In this document: one piece after another, positions 49,701 to 60,492 of the stretch | Layout of the letters: each line of letters opens with the position of its first letter | Position numbering within the stretch: the first letter of the stretch is position 1 | Source: Tigriopus japonicus | Taxonomy: Eukaryota > Arthropoda > Copepoda > Harpacticoida > Harpacticidae | Assembly: GCA_010645155.1 (NCBI GenBank) | Contig: JAAGOF010000251.1 | Location: 524,190 to 588,189 of the forward strand | Reading direction: 5' to 3' | DNA length: 64,000 nt | Notes under the pieces: model-generated | The model's input: only the letters and a program-made list of their open reading frames with translations | What the model was told of the DNA's origin: nothing | The model's database searches: none | Program-made: the position numbers and the translations under genes

Positions 49701-52700
49701 GCACGAGAGACTCGTCATTTTCCGACATTGTCAAGTTTTCATAGTGAGCGGAACGGAACTGCTTAGCACACCACCAAAACTTTTGGCCATGGATTTTGTT
49801 TTCAGACAGGCGAATGAACGGATCAAGCGTGAGTTAAGTTGGCTAGCTAGGATGGTGTTTGGGTGCAATTGCATGTGTTTCGTGTGGTTTGTGAGGGGAT
49901 CGGCCAATGTGTTCGTCGTCCCATTTGAAAATTAATATTTTTTGAGGTTCACCCCTGCATGGCCAAAGGCGGCGATTGTTGCATCCAATGTGCGGTTTGG
50001 GCCCAAATCAGATTGCTTTTGTCTAGGAAGACCCGTAATTGAACACGGATCCCATTGTCGAATATGATAATGATGACGCTGATGGGCCATTAGTGTGAAC
50101 GTTGAACACTGGAGGATAACGTTTGCTTGGCTTGATGAACTCCTTCGAAAAGCCAGCCAGGCTGTGGGCTCTTAAATTCAATTAGTGGTGAATGCAAAAA
50201 TCATAAATTTGTCAGAAGTCATGAGGATCCGGTCGTCTCAATCCACCTGGTTCCGAAGTCTCAAGCGCGTAATATGATTATTATTGTTATTAACAATCAA
50301 GACAAGGTTCGATCGTATGCCGCTTGGCTTGCGATTTATTCGAGACTGAGACGGCCAATGCACACAGCCTTTGAGGTCTTTGGCCTTTGAAGCCCGTCTA
50401 GACTTCTCAATGACACGGTGAACTGTCTGCATGGCGGATATATTTGCAAGAATTGTCTGGATTCGCAAACTGGCGGAAAAGGAGAAAGCGTCTGATGTTG
50501 TGAGATCTAGAACCCAACAAGAATGTTCCCTCAGACACGTTGGAACAATATTTCAGCCTCGAGATTGAACGCAATAGACGGGATTTTCGAAATAACTTGA
50601 GCGGAATGATGAATGTTTCCAATTACATATTGGGCTCCAAAATTGGCATTGTTGAATTCTTGCAAGTTGGTATTGAGCTTGTATTTAAGTATGTGCTTGA
50701 CATTGCAAAGGATCATTTGTCCCTAGGGATTACCCAATGCCATCAAATTTGTACAACTGAACTCACTAATCCCTCTAGATTCAGAACATTTGCTCGAAAA
50801 GACTCGAGTTCTGAAGAAATTTAGACTGCCTTAAAATATTTCATTCTCTACTCGTTACCATCGAAATTTGAACAAATGGTTGATAAACAAGACAAAGAAA
50901 AGATAAAGCTGTTTTTTTGGTGGGTTGCGGATTTTTTATTATCATTACAAGGAATGGGAATTCCTGTTAAGAAAGTTAATGAAGTTAATCAAAGTTAATC
51001 ATTAACGTTACTGCACACTGTGACTGTTCCTGTTACTTGTGTTTACCACAGAAAAACACAAGAGGTTTCGAGACTTGAACATATCAAGGGGGAACTCAAT
51101 ATTCATGGTCACTAAAACCCAACTCTTCTTTAAGGAATGGCGTGTGCTCATGTTTGCTCAACACTTTTTGTTCAAAGGATACTTTGAATACAGTTTTCTA
51201 TCTTTGAGCAAATTTCCGGCCGCATTCAAAGGCAAACAGTTAATGGAACCAATTTTTCTCTGGCTCAAAGCCATGATCAGTCAGGAGGCAAAGCCTATTC
51301 CCAAGGATGACTGGCAAAATGGATATTTGATCTTGGATAATTCAGGTTGTCATGAATGATAATTTTAGACCTGATGGAATGAGTCTCGGGTTTTCCTATT
51401 GATTTGTTGGTCATTGATCATCTAATCATCTATTCGTCGCAAAAACGAGCCCTGAGTTGAAAGAGAAAAAGATAATGAATTTGAGGATGAACCAAATGCT
51501 CTTAAAAGCACTCGACTCAAATGTACGAATTCTGAAGCTTTCTCGTTGACATATCGTTCCCCGTATGAATTACAACTTACGAGAAAGGATGGAAAAAAAT
51601 CAACAAGCTTGTAAAAACTAATTGCGGTCAGAGGAGACTTGACAAACATGAAATAAAATGTCGCAGAGACGTCCTTCATGAAGGCTTCAGATCCCCAAGG
51701 ACAAGGCTACTCTCGATCCCAAGAGGGCCACTATCAAGGCCAATACCATCACAGGTCGCCAAAAAAGTCATGAGAGCAACCAAGAGACATTTGGCCTCCC
51801 TTGACATTCATGAAATGCCTGCATTTTTGAGCCAGACTTTCACGACAAATATACACCACTACTACTATGAGCAAATTCAACCCAAATGTGTTAGTGTGGA
51901 GGTCATTGGCAGTCGGGAAAACGAATAAAACTTTCATGAAGTGACAAACACTTTCCGAGAATCCTAATCAGCAACGGGTTCTTAGAAAGCAAAGAGCATG
52001 TGTCGTTTACTGTAATAAGGTGACCTCGTTGGAATATACAATTGAACATGAGTGAGTACTGTGAATTATGAAAAGTGCAAAAAAAGTGGATCACGATTTC
52101 GAACGGATTCAACCTTTGTTGGATGTATGTACCACCCAACAACTGTCAGTTGTCACTTTTTTCTGTTCGAAGCTAATGAACTACCTATTATGTTTTGAAC
52201 AAGTGGAGGTTTTTGAGACCTTGACAAGCAAACGCTCGCTCCATTAAGTAACAACAAAACCGCTCTCAATAACGTTCAGAGAAATTTTCGCTTGTCTTTT
52301 TGATTGGAGGTAAAAAATACCCACAGGATCCCTCTGCCGAGGTTTCGGATTTTCGTCATCATTTTTCGACATTAAATGTCGATTAAACTTTGGCAACGGA
52401 CGGCTTCATTAGGGTACTTGGTTTGCCTCCATATCACTTCTTATTCATACTTCAATATGCTACGAGGTGTATGTACTGAGTAGTCTCATCAGCTCCATTA
52501 TTTGGCTTGTTTTTGTTTTTATGCCCTCATTGCAGTCACCGTAAAAAAGACGTAAAAACCTCGACTCAATTCTCGAGGAGGAGACGAGACGAAACAAACC
52601 TAGGAATAAAACTACTGGAAGTACTCCACAAGCTCCTCTCGATGCCAACCAAGAGCTGCATGCACATACCATACAAAGTTTTATGAATAATGATTCTTTA

Positions 52701-52917
52701 ACCACCTCATACGCCGGATGATTGAATCGACTCGGACACGAAATGAGGGCCCTATTATTATTATGTAGGCATCATGGTGTGCCAAGGGCTATGATTCGAC
52801 ACATTTACAAGCACACTTCCACTGAGCTTGCATTGGATTAATTAATTGGGTGGGGAGATGAGTCACCCTGAATAAAAGATGGAAACAATACAAACAAACA
52901 ATCCAGATACCTGAAGA
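46721..52917. other. non-coding stretch, no gene recognised
   Basis: Mainly AT-rich sequence. A strong acceptor (GATTTTGTTTTCAG| ending at 49805) is followed after 23 nt by a donor-like AAGC|GTGAGT at 49829, which could be a microexon. A 106-codon frame (51039-51359) ends near an Asp-Asn-Ser-Gly-Cys-His motif but is not otherwise transposase-like. Short AAGTTAAT direct repeats lie at 50971-51007. Confidence 0.45.
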
Positions 52918-53075
52918 CTGGTCTACACGTCAAATAATTTGGCAAATAATGTGACAAATATTTGTCGAAATGGTCGAAATGTTTAGTGAATTTAATTCTA
53001 AGCATGATTCCTTTAAGAAACATTTCGACAAATATTTGTCAAATTTATTGATGAATTATTTGACATGTAGACTAG
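52918..53075. mobile_element. MITE-like inverted-repeat element, about 158 bp
   Basis: The left arm from CTGGTCTACACGTCAAATAA and the complement of the right arm (CTAGTCTACATGTCAAATAA) match over a terminal stretch of about 22 bp. After a more diverged patch they match again over TGACAAATATTTGTCGAAATG. Each arm contains the perfect 14 bp palindrome GACAAATATTTGTC. Only about 30 bp of unique AT-rich sequence separates the arms, and nothing is encoded. A target-site duplication is not evident, so the superfamily is left open. The structure is that of a small non-autonomous DNA element or a two-armed foldback. Confidence 0.72.
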
Positions 53076-55148
53076 CCATAACTTGTGTCTTTTGAGTCCC
53101 ATCCAAGTCGCTAAGAGGAAAACGTCTTAGTAAAGGCAAGTAATTGAAGATGAATCCTATGTCCATCCAGGGTTAACAAAAGCCTTGGATTTGTGACAGA
53201 AATACATTAGATAATAATGATTGTGCACTTTTCCTAATGGTAAAAAGAGCTCTAGTGATCGGTAATTGAAACCAGTTTCGATTGTGATCTCCAGTTCAAG
53301 AGAGTGATGGGACCGTGTTCTTGCAGTCGAGAGAGAACTCAAGGGTGCATTCAACTCGTAGGTCAATTTGGCAGGGAATTCTTCTCGCTTTGATTCGGAT
53401 TGCAACTCGCAAGCAGGCCAGTCATTGGACAAGATTAGTTATCCAGGGTTCACCAACCATACCCTACCTACCTCGTATGGGAATGTACTGTATACACACT
53501 CACATTGTTCTGAAGAGGGTGCAAATATTTGTCTAGACGTCGGAGTCAAGTCTTTTGGAACTGGATTGGCTTCATATTTGAGCCGATCGTCTCTCCATAG
53601 CTTCCCGAAAAAATACGCACAGTCGAATTGTCATCTAATCAGATCTCATCGAAGTCATTTCGCATTCTTATTGGCCGGGATTAAACGCGACCAATCCATC
53701 ATGCAATGCGAAGACGATTGTACCATCGTAGTTCCTAGATGGGCAAACTTGCCATAATGATCGTTTTGTTGCGAAGTTTGATGATTTAGCTCCATAACTT
53801 TGGGGGAATTCAAGCCAACTGGTTTGTATGAGCCTTTCTTGAAGGGACGAACTAGAGTCATGATGGGTAGCTATTCGAACCATGCAGTTTGGTATGGGCT
53901 CAACAATGTTTCGGGTCCAAACTGCAAATACCACATGGAGTCAATTTGAAACCAATTTGAATTAACTAGCGTGATCCATTCCCATTTTCGATATGGGGGA
54001 ATTGCGATTCCAGCTCAAGGCAACGACACACTAAACAGGAAGAGAAGCTTGCCAAGCTGTCGACATTATCGTAAAAGTAAATTTTGATGCAAAAATAAAT
54101 GAATGAGGCCGTTCAGATTTTATAGTAGTATGCTTGCTTGCTGGTTGTTGGTTGCATGGATGGATTTGCGTTGCTGGAGAACCCCCCGAACTTGAGTTGT
54201 TGCAAACAACGACAAGAGCTCATAAAAAGAACGATTTTTCTACCCTTAAACAGAGCCGCAAAGTAGACCACTCGAATCGACCATGAGCCACCATCACAAC
54301 CACGAGTGGCAATTGGTTCATGAAACTGGGAACCATTCAACCAACAGCCTCCTGATTTGATCAAGAACTGAGGTCCAATGAAGGAAGCTCAATGTTTTGG
54401 GGCTTGTCTCAAACGAATCAAAGACCTCTAGACCAAATTAAAACCATGATAAAAACTTCGACTACGTACTAAAACCGAAAGATTTTGCTGAAAGTGAACG
54501 TTGGTTTGGAACAGAAAACAAGGAACATTTCTGATCCTCAACACAATAAGGTATGAGGATCATGAAAACATTGGTCTGATAGGAAAAACTACCCTTTTAG
54601 GTTTAAGTTAAACTTTTTTTAGAAATATTGTAAATTCGCACTGAATATGAAATTGACAACGTTCTTTGCATCGAAACGTCATTACAGTTAATGTTGCAAT
54701 GAATTTTGACTCCTGAAATCAATACTGTCTCGGTCTTCAGAGTCATAAAATCGAACTTTTCTTGCTGAATCTTGCAAATAAGATGGTGATTAACTTGTCT
54801 TATGGTGAAAAGGAATGACTAGATCATAAATCTATCATAACGAGATCTATAGACAAAATCACCCCTTCATGCAAAGTTTTATATCCATAACTTGAGATCT
54901 TTTAATACTAATAACTAATAATCCAACTATAAATTGAGGATCAAATTCTGCTTGAACTCTCAAAAGGTCAAATGTGAATGCAAAATAAACTTATTTCAAC
55001 TTTATTCAATTTGATATAGGTATTTCAACGCAAATATTTTTGTTCGTGAGGAGGATTTCTCCAAAAAAATCAAAGTCTAAATTAAAATTCTGTTAAAAAA
55101 AAGAAATGCTTGGAAACGCTTTTTTGGGGGTCTCAAAAGTTTTTTGCA
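53076..55148. other. non-coding stretch, nothing recognised
   Basis: Mixed, becoming AT-rich after 54.4 kb. A 129-codon plus frame (53368-53757) is unrecognised and overlaps an open minus frame. No repeats of note. Confidence 0.5.
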
Positions 55149-55608
55149 GAGACCAAGAAGCACTGAAATCATGGAGTGGGAGGCTAGAAATGAGAATTAT
55201 GATTTCCAGTAGAAACAAACCATTTGCGTTCTTCTGCAAGTGAGACCTGATTTGCATTGAGAAGAACACGTATTTCAAATTTCAACCCAATCGAATGCCG
55301 GAAAAAAAAGTTATGCCTTCTCAAACTTATCTACTGAAGAGAGCATAGAATGAATGAACTCGCCCTTTTGTGGTAAAACGATTACCACAAAAGGGCTAGT
55401 TCATTCATTCTCGGTAGGATTTGCACTGAACTTTGAGTGAGCATAACTGTTGTCTCCGACGTTCGATTGAGCTAAAAATTGAAATACGTATTCTTGTCAA
55501 CATATGCAAGGTCTCATTGGCAGAAGAACGTAATGGAATTGTTCTTACTAGAAATCATTATTCTCATAGCTAGCCTCCCACTCCATGATTTCGGTGCTTC
55601 TTGCGGAG
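55149..55608. repeat. long imperfect palindrome (foldback), 2 x 228 bp arms
   Basis: The left arm 55149-55376 and right arm 55382-55608 are reverse complements with scattered mismatches and small indels, roughly four bases in five alike by eye. The centre is best: 55348-55376 pairs with 55382-55410 with a single mismatch around the 5 nt loop AACGA. Well-matched outer blocks include the one carrying CTCCCACTCCATGATTTC and its partner. Reading outward, each arm carries an open frame encoding a similar peptide ending LFLLEIIILI-x-SLPLHDF. No TA or longer target duplication is evident. It could be a foldback transposon, an inverted duplication, or the source of a long hairpin RNA. Confidence 0.88.
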
Positions 55609-56119
55609 ACTTAACGAACCTAGACTTAATCTTAAGCCCGAAGAATTCAGTCCTTGCTCGTTTGTGCTTTAAACCTTTCCCAAAATTCTGTGCTAAGAAA
55701 ATTTTTACTCATTCACTTTCTGACTTTTCCCATACAGTAAGGTTTCCAATAGCTTCATGGGATCAGGAGAACATTTGAAACAAATGACCTTATTCAATTG
55801 TTAATAATCTGGTCTGTTGAACAATACGACATTTAAAAGGGTTCAGACCCGTGTTCCTCAACCTGCCAGTAATAACAATTTAGATATCACAAAATTGGCC
55901 AGACCTTCCTCATCCGCCTCCGCCTCTTTCGCGTTTGGAACAATAATGAGCACTGGGCAGATGTATGTACGTACATCGTTCGTACTTTGCGATCTTAGAT
56001 TCGCTTCTTTCCCAACCACTCTTTCAATTCCGAAACGGAAAATGATGCGTTTGCTTACTTGAGTTCTGCAAATAATCACACATGACAAGGCAAATAAACA
56101 TGGGTTGTTTTTTTTACAG
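55609..56119. other. non-coding stretch, nothing recognised
   Basis: Short interval after the palindrome with frames up to 81 codons on either strand (55817-56062), unrecognised. It ends in the T-rich acceptor tract used by the candidate exon at 56120. Confidence 0.45.
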
Positions 56120-56292
56120 TGCTAACTGCTTATCTAGCCCCTCAGCACGCCCCTTGGACACGCAGACATACAAAACAAATCAAGGTGTATCTTTTTGCTT
56201 GGCGCGTCAAACTCACACAGTTCAAAGTAAGGAAAATGTTCCTTAATTTTGGTCTACCAACAACCACTTCCAAAGCCAACTATCACGTCTAA
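56120..56292 (+). CDS. candidate terminal exon, unknown protein
   Basis: A very good acceptor, GTTGTTTTTTTTACAG| ending at 56119, is followed by TG and then a 56-codon open frame to TAA 56290-56292, reading LTAYLAPQHAPWTRRHTKQI and then VYLFAWRVKLTQFKVRKMF. It is basic with alternating aromatic residues; no domain is recognised. A donor-like ATCAAG|GTGTAT occurs at 56183/56184, so the block could instead be a 64 nt internal exon, in which case a second frame (ANCLSSPSARPLDTQTYK) is equally open. No upstream partner exon was identified. The T tract could also be a simple repeat that mimics an acceptor. Confidence 0.25.
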
Positions 56293-57368
56293 ACCACAGG
56301 GAACCTCGTTCTGTTCATATGGAAACTAGTGATGCAACGAAAGGGCCCTTAATCGAAACCGAAAAAGGAACAGTATTAACTTTAAAGAAAGTTTGTTACG
56401 ATTTCATTATTGATTTTGCGACGTTGGATGAGTTTGCAAAAAATAGAGCTTGATTCGAATTTATAAGTTGATTTCCTTGGCTTTAAACAGATTTTTTGGA
56501 TCGCCAATGGTTAGCCAATACTGATATTCCTTTAATGTTATCCCATATCATTTACGAATGTTTTAAAGGTTTTCAAAGGACTCGTGAAATACGGCATCCA
56601 GTTTTAAAAAGCACCATCGTTAGCAAAGGTGGTTTTTGCTTGGAGTGGTGGGCATAACCAGAAGCAATAACCATTCAATGAAACAGGATGACGTCAAATT
56701 ACCACGTTTAACTATAATTGTACGATGAGCTCATGGATGAATTTGTCGGGTGAATGGCAAACTACATGTGTAAATTACGAGAGGTGCTTGAACAACGGGT
56801 AATCACCCGGTAAAAATATGAATATTGTGCAAAAGGTTCCGATTTCAGAAGACAGTTTTTAGCGGTAATTAAGTCTTAGGTAGGCACAACAGACTCATAA
56901 ACTTGGCAACAATATAGTAATGCAAAAGGTATTAGGTTATATGTCTGTAGTATCAAATTCAGACGTAAAAGATACCGTTGCCAATGAAAATGGTACGATC
57001 ATCGTTTACTACTTTGATTAGCAAAGCCCAGACATTATTTTTAGGACTTGATTAACTGATTTTTAAAGGTTTCAGGTTTCCATTCAATCTCAAAGACACA
57101 ATGAGCTCTTTTTATATAATTTGATAGAAACAAATCTCTTCATATTTAGGGTAGTATTTTCCGGGGAAAAATCCATTGTTTTTAGGATGACTTAGAAGAC
57201 CCAAGGAGGGGATTAAAAGTTTGCTTTAAAACAACGTGTTATATTTAAAAAAGTCCAATTTTTTGTTGCAAGGTTTATGGAATATTATTAGAGAAACTGG
57301 GGCAACGACTGGCAAGAAAATACTACGTGAACACTGAAATAAAGATTTTTTCAATAGCTTTGGAAATA
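56293..57368. other. AT-rich non-coding stretch, nothing recognised
   Basis: AT-rich sequence without a frame above 60 codons. A TACCGGGTGATTACCC-like word (56805-56820, minus sense) has no inverted partner. Confidence 0.5.
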
Positions 57369-57510
57369 CAATGAAATCTCGATTTACCGATAATTTTTGG
57401 GGTTACCGTTTTACTGCGACTCCGACGACAGCCACTGGATTTAATTTAAACCATTATTTGACGATATATTTTGGGATGACGGACAATATCGTTAAATCGA
57501 GATTCCACTA
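57369..57510. mobile_element. pogo-like MITE, 142 bp
   Basis: The left end CAATGAAATCTCGATTTACCG and the complement of the right end (TAGTGGAATCTCGATTTAACG) share the core GAAATCTCGATTTA/GGAATCTCGATTTA. Such CTCGATTTAACG ends are characteristic of pogo/Tigger-type elements, whose termini usually read CAGT. A TA precedes the left end (57367-57368); the right flank reads TT, so one end or its target duplication has mutated. The interior is AT-rich and non-coding. The assignment comes from the terminal motif only. Confidence 0.55.
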
Positions 57511-58401
57511 TTCTAACAACGTCGAAGAACCTTTCATTTCGTAAGTCGTTAACTTAACTTTTCGTTAACTCATTTAACAGTATTAAATCAAAGCATACGC
57601 AGTTTTTGCTTTGAAAGAATTGACTCATATTCTACTGAACCGAAACCAAACGGAGGACAACATCATCTCATATGTTATTTTATTGCTTGCAAATGCTTTC
57701 ATTTGTATACAAACACTAAAGGAATCCCTGTCTCTCTTTATGTTTAGACTACCGATGAAAAGACGATTTTTCGCTTGAATCCATCGAGTTTGCGTCAATT
57801 TCACGGAGTTGAAAACTTAAATTCACCTTGATTATCCGTGTCATTTGTAACTCCACAGCAGGAAAACGTCGCCGAAATCGAGATGAATTGAACAACAAAC
57901 TCGGGAAAATTACGTTTGATGTGGCCCATTATGATCTAAACGTGACCCACTTTCTCAATCGTTGGATTGTCAACATTTCAGCCGATGGTTTATTGAGATA
58001 TCCTTCTTTTAGAAAACTTAGGCTTTAATGAAATGTTTCTAAATTTAATAGGAAAAGGGCTTGAAACTTTGAAAAGCAAATGCATATTAAGATGAAAGCT
58101 TGAATTCGAGAGGGCGAAGCTTTTAGGTTCCAAACCACTTGATCAAGCTCAACACGGTTCATACAATGTACTGTACGATGCGAATCATAAAAATTGCACC
58201 CTGTTGCATACTAATCCAAAGGGCGTTTTATTTGAGAGGAAATGTCCAAGAATTCGACTTCGATTAGCTTCCAAAGTGGTTTCATCAACATTGCTGAGAT
58301 TCTACGGTGCCGTCAAAAAATAAATGCATTCCGCCTGTCTGGTTTGATCTTACCTCCCTCGTTTATTTATCATTCCTCGCCGTTCATTCTCTCGTTTTCA
58401 G
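57511..58401. other. AT-rich non-coding stretch leading to a candidate exon
   Basis: Contains a 66-codon unrecognised frame at 57828-58028 preceded by an acceptor-like CTCCACAGCAG|. The last 50 bases (58350-58401) form a pyrimidine-rich tract ending TTTTCAG. Confidence 0.4.
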
Positions 58402-58462
58402 TTCCAATGAGTTTAGGTACCAAGATGATTATAAAGATTGAGTTCGGCATTCCACTTTTAAG
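58402..58462 (+). CDS. candidate 61 nt internal exon
   Basis: A long pyrimidine tract and GTTTTCAG| (ending 58401) precede it, and the perfect donor TTTTAAG|GTGAGT (GT at 58463) follows. Of three frames only one is open; after two split bases it reads PMSLGTKMIIKIEFGIPLL, and two bases (AG) are left for the next codon. Both splice signals are close to consensus and correctly spaced for a small internal exon, which makes this the best-bounded single exon in the window. The peptide is hydrophobic and matches no family I know. Partner exons are not identified; the open block at 60203-60549 is one possible downstream partner. Confidence 0.33.
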
Positions 58463-60202
58463 GTGAGTTTCATATCTTTAAAGCCAAAGGCAAGTGAAGC
58501 CACGCAAGACTTGTGTTCCTTCTTTTTGGGGCAATTTATTGAGGCATCCATAAATCTTTGGTTTTAGGGGCCTAGAAAAATGCTTACTTTAATTTGAATT
58601 ATGGCGTGCACCTACCAACAAACGCACTTCAGAACCGTCGATTTTTTCCTCTCGTTCGGGGTATACTATTGATATTAAGACTAAATTCATTATTTCCTTC
58701 GGGTTCAATGCATGTGTGAGGAAAGGCATCCCAATTTCAAATATTTGAAGACAACCCATTCTTCATCATCAAACAAAAGAGGCGCAGTCTATAATCAAGG
58801 TGCCTAAAATCAGCCTTCGATGAGAGCTAATTCGATGCAGAATGTTTGGGTTATAATCTAAGCCAATCATCTGGCTGCAAAAGCTTTCAAAATTGACACC
58901 CTGTCTTTCAAGAATTCAGATTTGAGGTCCACCATTTTTGAGGGAAATAATTGGAGAAACCATTGAATTTGATAACAGTGCCATTTTCCTGGTTTTAACG
59001 AAAAAGTACATATAATCCTACATAGCCAAGTCTCTTTTTGTCATCCATATTTTCCTCTTTTGCTGACACAAAATTCCAAGTTAGCCCACGTTTGACGAGA
59101 GACATGTTTTATGCTATTCCGAGTATGAATTCGAGTGATATTTGGTAGAGCACCATTGTAAGAGAGTCCGAGAAGTTCTCTTTTTATTACGTTGTACCAC
59201 TATCCGTAGATGGATGGATAGATGGATAGCAGCAGCCGCAGTTCACCGAATAATAATACGACGTGAATGGTCTCCGATTTCAAAGGCAACCTAGTAGTAA
59301 AAGTTCGGATGATGGAATTTGCAAATATTTTAGAGCTTTTAACGAACCAAGTGAGCTTCCTCACCTGCACTTTCGTCTGCAACCTGAGCAATGTGTTATG
59401 GCAAAGAAGGAACACACATAAGTGCTGCCACCACGACTACTTCGAAGCATCCAACGATTTTGCATGTGCATTCTAAAAGAATTTGAGTGTTTTTACAACA
59501 CCCCAAGAGAGAGATGAATGCATTTTACCAGACGCACCCGGTCATCTATCCATCCGTTTGTTCGTTCGGCCATTATTCCGGTACCGTGTTTGAGTTTGCA
59601 CATTTTGCTCCAAAATTCGGACTTTTAAGACGGTGACACTGACATCAGGGTGTCTCTGAAGGGGGTTTCCATGTGTAGGATGGATTTCTTTCGGCATGGT
59701 ATCTAGTAGGAGCAAATGGTTGCACCTCCATCTCATGTCTGCGATGACCAAATGCATGCGACAATAAAATGCAAGCCAATTTTTACTGTTCTCCGAATCA
59801 TTTTAGCACTTTTTGCACTTTGGTGAATCCAAAGTTCAGCCTTTCAAGAGGTAGGTGAGGCAGCAAAAAATTGAATAAAAGCCCGCTTTATTGGCTAAAT
59901 GACACCTATAAACAGGGTTATTCATTGAAGCCGAACGCAATATGTCTGTGACTTGAGGAACCCGTTTAAAGACAACGACTTAGCAACTAAATTGGAATGG
60001 GTTTTGGAGTTATTTCGGTGGTATGAGCTTTGCTATTTCCAAATTGGTTTTGGCAACAGAAAAAATAACTCGAAGAGAAGCCTCTTTTTTACTGGCCCTT
60101 ATCTTCGGGACGAAACTCTTTATATTCTTAGTTGGATTCATCTTTCTTTCTCTCCAATAAATATTCCTATCTGCAGACACTTTGACGTTTAACATCTTTT
60201 CA
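58463..60202. other. non-coding stretch between candidate exons
   Basis: AT-rich to mixed sequence. Includes the GATG/GATA repeat at 59206-59229 and an unrecognised 79-codon frame at 59953-60192 that lacks an ATG near its start. Confidence 0.4.
59206..59229. repeat. (GATG/GATA)n microsatellite
   Basis: Imperfect tetranucleotide tract, GATGGATGGATAGATGGATA. Confidence 0.8.
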
Positions 60203-60492
60203 GAAGATGAGCCATAGTCCTTCAGGGTTGCCATTGAAGAGGTCAATGACTTCAGTTCTGTTTTACTTCTACTTTAATTTCAACACTAAAAGCCCTTATA
60301 AAATTTCATCTTTGTCAATTATGACAGCAATATATCACCATCTATCAGAAGATATACGAAGAGTATTTCGTCGAATACGACCCTGGTCTTCGAGAGCCGA
60401 ATAAGTGGTGTTGCAAAAAGTTTGCAAAAAATGCCCCTCAGTCTCGGCCTGAGGTCTTCAGGGTTTTGGGGGAGAGGGACGGAGAGCAGTGA
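60203..60492 (+). CDS. candidate exon region with overlapping open frames
   Basis: An acceptor AACATCTTTTCAG| ends at 60202, and a second, weaker one (TCAATTATGACAG|) at 60327. After the first, a 67-codon frame (KMSHSPSGLPLKRSM..., first ATG 60206 region) runs to TAA 60402-60404. After the second, a frame of 54 codons starts QYITIYQKIYEEYFVEYDPG and ends at TGA 60490-60492; its codons favour ATC, TAC, GAG and AAG and its composition is the most protein-like of any short block here. A third frame stays open to 60549. With three frames open, the coding one cannot be fixed, and no family is recognised. It is listed as a region with coding potential, not as a resolved gene. Confidence 0.28.

Noticed and set aside
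37639..50322. A 19 bp word shared with one mismatch at 37639-37657 and 50304-50322 (AAGGTTCGATCGTNTGCCG)
   Set aside because: About one such pair is expected by chance in 64 kb, and the flanks do not align.
51039..51359. 106-codon frame ending YLILDNSGCHE, recalling the Asp-Asn-x-x-x-His of DDE transposases
   Set aside because: No other transposase motif, no inverted repeats around it, no ATG near its beginning, and the frame stops right after the motif.
11076..58203. Scattered CAGGGTG/CACCCTG words (11078, 20565, 30510, 52864, 58197) resembling mariner ends
   Set aside because: No pair forms an inverted repeat at a sensible distance, and the count is not above chance for a 7-mer.
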